From Brevundimonas sp. UBA5866 (GTDB lineage: Bacteria > Pseudomonadota > Alphaproteobacteria > Caulobacterales > Caulobacteraceae), in assembly GCF_002432125.1 (NCBI RefSeq), contig NZ_DJFS01000004.1:1-11785 (forward strand): a stretch of 11,785 nucleotides of DNA. Direction: 5' to 3'. How positions within the stretch are numbered: the stretch's first letter is position 1; each line of letters begins with the position of its first letter. The notes below the pieces were generated by a model. It saw only the letters and a program-made list of their open reading frames with translations. It was not told the DNA's origin and did not search any database. Of the stretch, positions 7,909-11,785 are shown piece after piece. The position numbers and the translations under genes are program-made.

Positions 7909-7944
7909 AAAAGAAAAAGGGCGGTGGTGTTTTAACCGCCGCCC
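7909..7944 (-). terminator. Intrinsic terminator after the TonB-dependent receptor gene
   Basis: On the minus strand, arms 7944-7935 and 7928-7919 form a 10-bp GC-rich stem with one wobble around a 6-nt loop. The tail TTTTTCTTTT (7918-7909) follows. It sits about 30 nt past the receptor stop and about 60 nt before the MFS start, so it should reduce transcription from the receptor gene into the transporter gene. Confidence 0.88.
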
Positions 7945-7974
7945 CCGTTGTCACTGCTGGCGAAAAGCCACGGC

Positions 7975-10224
7975 TCAGTATTTGGCCGTCAGCTTGACCA
8001 TCCAGGTACGCGGCGCACCGAAATAGGCGGTGCGGATGTTGCCGATGGACGAGAACTCCTGCGCGTCGGTCTTATAGACCTCATCGGCAAGGTTCTGGCC
8101 GTACAGGCCGACCGAGTAACGGTCCGAGGCATCCGACCAAACGATGCGGGCGTCATACAGCCAGTAGCTGTCCTGATACATGCTCTCGAGTTTCTCGTTC
8201 GAGTTGGCCGGAGTGTTGTCCACCGCCAGTGCCATTTCCGAACGATATTTGGCAGCACCGCCGATGGTCAGGGACGCGCCGCCTTCCAGAGCGAACTCAT
8301 ACTGCGCGCCCATACGCAGGGTCCATTTCGGCGAGAAGGCCGGATCCTGGAAGGCACGCGAGCCACCGAAGTTGGTGAAGCGGGTGTCGTTGAACTCTTT
8401 GTATTCGGCGTCCAGATAGCCGACCTGGGCGTCGAGGGTCAGACCTGCCACCGGAACGAAAACGCCTTCGAGCTCGAAGCCCATGATATCCAGCTGACCG
8501 GCATTCAGGACCGACAGAACCGGAGCGGGCAGACCGGTGACCGGATCGGTGTCGAGACCGGCCACGCGGGCCTGGAAGTCTTCATACTGGGTCATGAAGG
8601 CAGCGGCGTTCAGGCGAACACGGCGGTCCATGAAGGTGGTCTTGGCACCGATTTCGAAGGTGTCCGCCGTTTCCGGCTGATACTCGGTCGCTTCGGTGGC
8701 CGAGTTGGCACGACCGTTGAAGCCGCCCGACTTGAAGCCCTGCGCATAGCGGGCATAGACCATCGCATCGTCCGTCAGCTGATAGTCAGCCGAGAGCATG
8801 ATCGAGGTGTCGTCGTACTTGCCGACCGACGGCGCGAACACATAGGTCGCGTTGAAGGCAGGCAGCAGGCTGTAGAAGGTCGAGGTCGTACGCCAGTAGT
8901 CTTTCTCTTCCTCGGTATAGCGGATACCGCCCGAGACGCGCAGCTTGTCGGTCACATCATAGGTGACGTTGGCATAGAGGGCGGTCGAGGTGGTTTCCAG
9001 CGTGTCGTCGATCGTGCGCAGAAAGCCCGAGTTCAGGAATGCCGGACCCAGCAGGGCGTCGTTGTAGCTTTCCTGGTGGCTGTCCACGTTCTCGCGCAGA
9101 TAGTACACACCGGCCACGGCGTTCAGACGATCGCCCGTATAGGTCAGTTGCAGTTCCTGGCTGAACTGGTTCTGGTCAACGGCGACCAAGGCATCGGCGA
9201 TTTCCAGATGGGTCGCGTCAAAGTCGATGTAGTCGTCGGTGTTCAGCTCGCGGTAGGCCGTAATCGACTTCAGCGTCAGGCTTTCCGACAGGTCCCACGT
9301 CGCACGCAGGGACGTGCCCCAGGTTTCCAGACGGGTCTCATTCGGCAGGCCCGGCGTGGTGCTGGTCTTGAAATCATAGGTCGGGACCGGCTGCTGCACC
9401 GGATAGACGACACCACCGGCCAGCCACGTCAGGCTGTTTTGTGCCTGACCCACGGTCAGACCGGCATCATCCTTGGCGTAGTCGACCGTCATATCGAGAC
9501 GGAAGTTCGAGGCGGGATCATAGGCCAGGCTGGCACGCAGGGCGTTAGTGTTCTTGTCGTTGTATTCCGCACCTGTGCGCGGATCGGTGACATAGCCACC
9601 GCGTTCCGAATGCAGGATCGACAGACCCAGAGCCAGCTTGTCCGTCACCGGACCCGAAGCCGCCGCCTGAACCTCAAACTGGTCGTAGTTGCCGAACGAG
9701 ACGGAGCCGCGGGCGCGGAAGTCCTGACCCGGACGACGCGACACCAGCTTCATGGCGCCACCGATGGTGTTCTTGCCGTAAAGCGTGCCTTGCGGACCGC
9801 GCAGGATCTCAATGCGCTCGAGGTCGAGCAGGTCGAACTGGGTGCCGCGGATACGCGAATAATAGACGTCATCGACATAGACGCCGACGGCCGGGTCGAA
9901 GGTCTGCAGGCTGTCCGGCTGGCCGACGCCACGGATATAGATGTTGGTGGCGTTGGAGGAACCGCGGCCCTGAACAAGGTTCAGGTTCGGAACCGCGCCC
10001 TGCAGATCCGTGACCTGCTGGGCACCGACGCGCTCCAGGGTCTGACCCGAAAAGGCCGTGAGGGCCAAGGGGGTCTTCTGTGCCGACTCTTCGGTACGGC
10101 GAGCGGTAACGATGATGTCCTCGACAGCCGTCGCGCTGTCCTGGCTCTCCTGGGCATAGGCTGCGGTGCTGATAGCACTCAGGGCAGCGCCAGCCATCAA
10201 GGCGCACTTCACCATACGGTTCAT
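7975..10224 (-). CDS. TonB-dependent outer-membrane receptor
   Basis: An energised outer-membrane uptake channel of 749 residues. The signal peptide spans residues 1-24 (MNRMVK, hydrophobic core ALMAGAALSAIST, cleavage after AYA). The TonB-box-like VEDIIVTARR follows at 34-43, a form common in alphaproteobacterial receptors. The plug domain covers about 46-160 and includes IYIRGVG (96-101), VGVYVDDVYYSR (113-124) and LRGPQGTLYGKN (141-152). The rest is a beta-barrel ending in an aromatic residue (WMVKLTAKY). There is no N-terminal signalling extension of the FecA type, so it should not signal directly to an anti-sigma factor. I chose the ATG at 10224 (GAGGG about 7 nt upstream); the TTG at 10245 would add seven residues ahead of the signal peptide. 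The substrate cannot be read from the sequence. The divergent TetR gene suggests ligand-responsive control, and the MFS gene downstream suggests a transport partner. Confidence 0.95.
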   Translation of the reverse strand: MNRMVKCALMAGAALSAISTAAYAQESQDSATAVEDIIVTARRTEESAQKTPLALTAFSGQTLERVGAQQVTDLQGAVPNLNLVQGRGSSNATNIYIRGVGQPDSLQTFDPAVGVYVDDVYYSRIRGTQFDLLDLERIEILRGPQGTLYGKNTIGGAMKLVSRRPGQDFRARGSVSFGNYDQFEVQAAASGPVTDKLALGLSILHSERGGYVTDPRTGAEYNDKNTNALRASLAYDPASNFRLDMTVDYAKDDAGLTVGQAQNSLTWLAGGVVYPVQQPVPTYDFKTSTTPGLPNETRLETWGTSLRATWDLSESLTLKSITAYRELNTDDYIDFDATHLEIADALVAVDQNQFSQELQLTYTGDRLNAVAGVYYLRENVDSHQESYNDALLGPAFLNSGFLRTIDDTLETTSTALYANVTYDVTDKLRVSGGIRYTEEEKDYWRTTSTFYSLLPAFNATYVFAPSVGKYDDTSIMLSADYQLTDDAMVYARYAQGFKSGGFNGRANSATEATEYQPETADTFEIGAKTTFMDRRVRLNAAAFMTQYEDFQARVAGLDTDPVTGLPAPVLSVLNAGQLDIMGFELEGVFVPVAGLTLDAQVGYLDAEYKEFNDTRFTNFGGSRAFQDPAFSPKWTLRMGAQYEFALEGGASLTIGGAAKYRSEMALAVDNTPANSNEKLESMYQDSYWLYDARIVWSDASDRYSVGLYGQNLADEVYKTDAQEFSSIGNIRTAYFGAPRTWMVKLTAKY

Positions 10225-10401
10225 TGATAGTCCCTCTGTTTCCAACCTGATCGACGCTTTTATTCAGCGTTCAATGATTTTTCTTAGCTGTGACGCTTAT
10301 TGCTATGGCTGTCAAACGCCAAGATAGAATGGCACCTGACGTAACAGCGAACTGTGGCATGGTTGCACTGCTGCGGATTCCGTGGCCAAGACAGCGAAGA
10401 C
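10225..10401. promoter_or_regulatory. Divergent control region between the TonB receptor and tetR genes
   Basis: This 177-bp region must hold promoters for both directions. Towards tetR there is a -10-like TAGAAT (10325-10330) with a weak TTGCTA (10300-10305) 19 nt before it. Towards the receptor there is a perfect TTGACA (10315-10310, minus strand), but no convincing -10 at 16-18 nt from it. Related GACGCTT elements recur at about 10253 and 10292, and an inverted repeat lies at 10254-10270. Promoter assignments are weak; the regulatory role follows mainly from the divergent layout. Confidence 0.45.
10254..10270. promoter_or_regulatory. Candidate operator, inverted repeat ACGCT-N7-AGCGT
   Basis: A 17-bp dyad with 5-bp arms, centred 38 bp before the receptor ATG, where a bound repressor could block initiation. 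A third ACGCT occurs at 10293-10297. The size fits a TetR-family operator, but the arms are short and chance occurrence is possible. Confidence 0.3.
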
Positions 10402-11145
10402 ATGACCACAAACACCCCCAAGACGACGGCTGCAGACACCGCCAAGCGCCCGCGCAATGCAGGGGCGACCTCGGAGACGGGCAAGCGCGGCCGCCCCAAG
10501 AAAACGGCCAGCCAAGGATCTCTGGACACGCGCGAGAGCATTATGGATGCCGCAGAGGGCCTGTTCTCGCAGCACGGCTTCTATGGCGTGACAATCCGCG
10601 AGGTGGCCCGAGAGGCCGGTGTCGATACCGCTCTGGTGCACTATTATTTCGGCTCGAAGCGCGATCTGTTCGATGCCGTTTTCAATCGCCGCGCCGCTGT
10701 CTGGAACAATGAACGCGTGGCGGCAATGGACCGCTATGCCGAGAGCGAAGGCGACCGGATGACGCTTGAGGGCCTGCTGGAAGCCTTCCTGCGTCCTCCT
10801 TTCCAGTGGTCACTCAAGGGGGGGCCGGGGTGGAAACACTATGCGGCCCTTGTCGCCCAGACCAATGCCAATCCCGCTTTTGGCGGCGAGACGATGGCGC
10901 GCTATTTCGATCCGGCCATCCGCCGTCTGCTTGAACTTGTGCGGCGCATCCTTCCCGAGGCGACGGACGAACAACTGTACTGGTCCTGGCACAATCTTTC
11001 GGGGGCCCTCACGCTGACGCTCGGCGAGACGGGGCGCATCGACAGATTGTCGGGCGGACTGTGCAAATCAGGCGATCTGGATACGGCCTGCGATCAGATG
11101 GTGAAGTTCGGCGCAGCCGGTTTCCGCGCCGTCTGTCAGGGCTGA
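10402..11145 (+). CDS. TetR/AcrR-family transcriptional regulator with AT-hook-like tail
   Basis: A predicted ligand-responsive DNA-binding regulator, usually a repressor, of 247 residues. The TetR helix-turn-helix domain spans about 43-94: TRESIMDAAEGLFSQHG, then VTIREVAREAGVDTALVHYYFGSKRDLFDAVF. An unusual 42-residue polar tail precedes it and contains GKRGRPKK (27-34), an RGRP AT-hook-like motif that could add minor-groove contacts. The C-terminal ligand/dimer domain (about 100-247) includes GPGWKHYAALVAQT and LPEATDEQLYWSWHNLSGAL. I chose the ATG at 10402; a longer frame from 10354 would add 16 residues of unlikely sequence and has no ribosome site, though the site for 10402 is also weak. 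It is divergent from the TonB receptor, its most likely target, and is followed after 3 nt by the LytTR gene. The ligand is unknown. Confidence 0.92.
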   Translation: MTTNTPKTTAADTAKRPRNAGATSETGKRGRPKKTASQGSLDTRESIMDAAEGLFSQHGFYGVTIREVAREAGVDTALVHYYFGSKRDLFDAVFNRRAAVWNNERVAAMDRYAESEGDRMTLEGLLEAFLRPPFQWSLKGGPGWKHYAALVAQTNANPAFGGETMARYFDPAIRRLLELVRRILPEATDEQLYWSWHNLSGALTLTLGETGRIDRLSGGLCKSGDLDTACDQMVKFGAAGFRAVCQG

Positions 11146-11148
11146 TCC

Positions 11149-11785
11149 ATGCGTATCAGCGCCCCGCATCGCCACCCCACTTTGCGCGGCATGGTCATAG
11201 GCGTCATCGCCGGAGTGTTTCTGGCGTTCAGCGGCGCTTTCGGATCAGGTCAGGAGCCGTTCTGGATCCGGCTGATCTACTGGGTCCCCCTGATCGTTCT
11301 GGGCGGCTTGTGGAGCCAGCTGTGCAGCCCGCTGTTGCGGCGCCTGATCGATACCGACGACCGCCCCTGGCTGGAGATTGCGCTGCTGACGCTGATGATG
11401 TCGGTGCCGGTGACACTGACCGTGTGGCTGACGACATCTATCCTGTTCTGGCATGCCCCTCCGAGGGTGAGTGCCCTATCGCATTTCTTGCTGCCGGTAC
11501 TGGTGATCACGGGGGTCATGTCGGCCATCAACGTTCTCGTCTCCAAATCCGCTACGGTGGAAACACATCAGGTCGCCGGACAGGCCCCCGCCCGTTTCCT
11601 GCAGCGCCTGCCCGCCAAACTGAGAGGAGCCGAACTGTGGGCTGTCCAGGCCGAGGACCATTATCTGCGCCTGCACACAGAGCGTGGTTCGGACCTGATC
11701 CTGATGCGGCTGTCCGATGCCATCGACGAACTCGACGGTCTGGAGGGTGCCCGGACGCACCGCAGAGTTCGTCGATGGCATCGGA
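11149..11785 (+). CDS. Membrane-anchored LytTR-type DNA-binding protein, 3' end missing
   Basis: The frame opens at the ATG at 11149, three bases after the tetR stop, with CAGGG about 7 nt upstream, and stays open to the window edge (212 codons). Four hydrophobic segments are predicted at about 14-34, 39-57, 76-101 and 110-131. A short linker leads to a cytoplasmic LytTR domain from about residue 149 (RFLQRLPAKLRG, then AVQAEDHYLRLHTERGSDLILMRLSDAIDELDG). This layout suggests a membrane-tethered transcription factor that may respond to a membrane partner or signal. Tight coupling to tetR suggests a joint operon. Residues 206-212 (RVRRWHR) do not fit the family, where HRSWWV is typical. The change occurs exactly where the sequence becomes a reverse copy of 11713-11733, so only about residues 1-205 should be trusted. 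Confidence 0.8.
   Translation, partial: MRISAPHRHPTLRGMVIGVIAGVFLAFSGAFGSGQEPFWIRLIYWVPLIVLGGLWSQLCSPLLRRLIDTDDRPWLEIALLTLMMSVPVTLTVWLTTSILFWHAPPRVSALSHFLLPVLVITGVMSAINVLVSKSATVETHQVAGQAPARFLQRLPAKLRGAELWAVQAEDHYLRLHTERGSDLILMRLSDAIDELDGLEGARTHRRVRRWHR
11713..11785. repeat. Terminal 21-bp perfect inverted repeat (probable fold-back artefact)
   Basis: Bases 11765-11785 are the exact reverse complement of 11713-11733, separated by 31 nt, and the second arm ends at the last base of the window. The LytTR coding pattern breaks at the junction. This fits a chimeric fold-back at a contig end better than a biological hairpin. Confidence 0.85.

Noticed and set aside
7948..10227. 759-codon plus-strand frame opposite the TonB receptor
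   Set aside because: Antisense shadow. The minus frame has a signal peptide, plug motifs and a terminal aromatic residue, while this one has nothing coherent.

Overview
This 11,785-bp, GC-rich stretch comes from an alphaproteobacterium, most likely a member of the Caulobacterales (Caulobacter, Brevundimonas or Asticcacaulis-like). I infer this from the gene order sucC-sucD-sucA-sucB, the look of the encoded proteins, and a TonB-receptor / spinster-type MFS pair of the kind common in caulobacters and sphingomonads. The genus is not resolved. No tRNA, rRNA, CRISPR, insertion sequence or phage gene was seen.

Left part (1-6300, all on the minus strand): the 2-oxoglutarate to succinate segment of the TCA cycle. 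In transcription order these are sucC and sucD (succinyl-CoA synthetase beta and alpha, 32 nt apart), a strong intrinsic terminator, then a 334-bp control region, sucA (E1 of 2-oxoglutarate dehydrogenase) and sucB/odhB (E2). Only the first 201 residues of E2 are present, and they already contain two lipoyl domains. The control region before sucA holds a near-perfect 15-bp inverted repeat and a plausible promoter. The two enzyme pairs catalyse successive steps (2-oxoglutarate to succinyl-CoA, then succinyl-CoA to succinate) but look like separate transcription units.

Middle part (6300-10,225, minus strand): a transport pair, a TonB-dependent outer-membrane receptor followed by a spinster-like MFS inner-membrane transporter. 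Each has its own terminator, so the MFS gene is expressed either by read-through or from a separate promoter.

Right part (10,225-11,785, plus strand): divergent from the receptor are a TetR-family regulator with an AT-hook-like N-terminal tail and, 3 nt downstream, a membrane-anchored LytTR-type DNA-binding protein. Together the four genes look like an outer-membrane uptake / inner-membrane transport / regulation module. Its substrate cannot be told from the sequence.

The right end is odd. The last 21 bases are an exact reverse complement of bases 11713-11733, and the LytTR reading frame departs from the family pattern exactly where this copy begins. I take this as a probable fold-back assembly or library artefact at a contig end, so the last 21 bases should not be trusted as genomic sequence.
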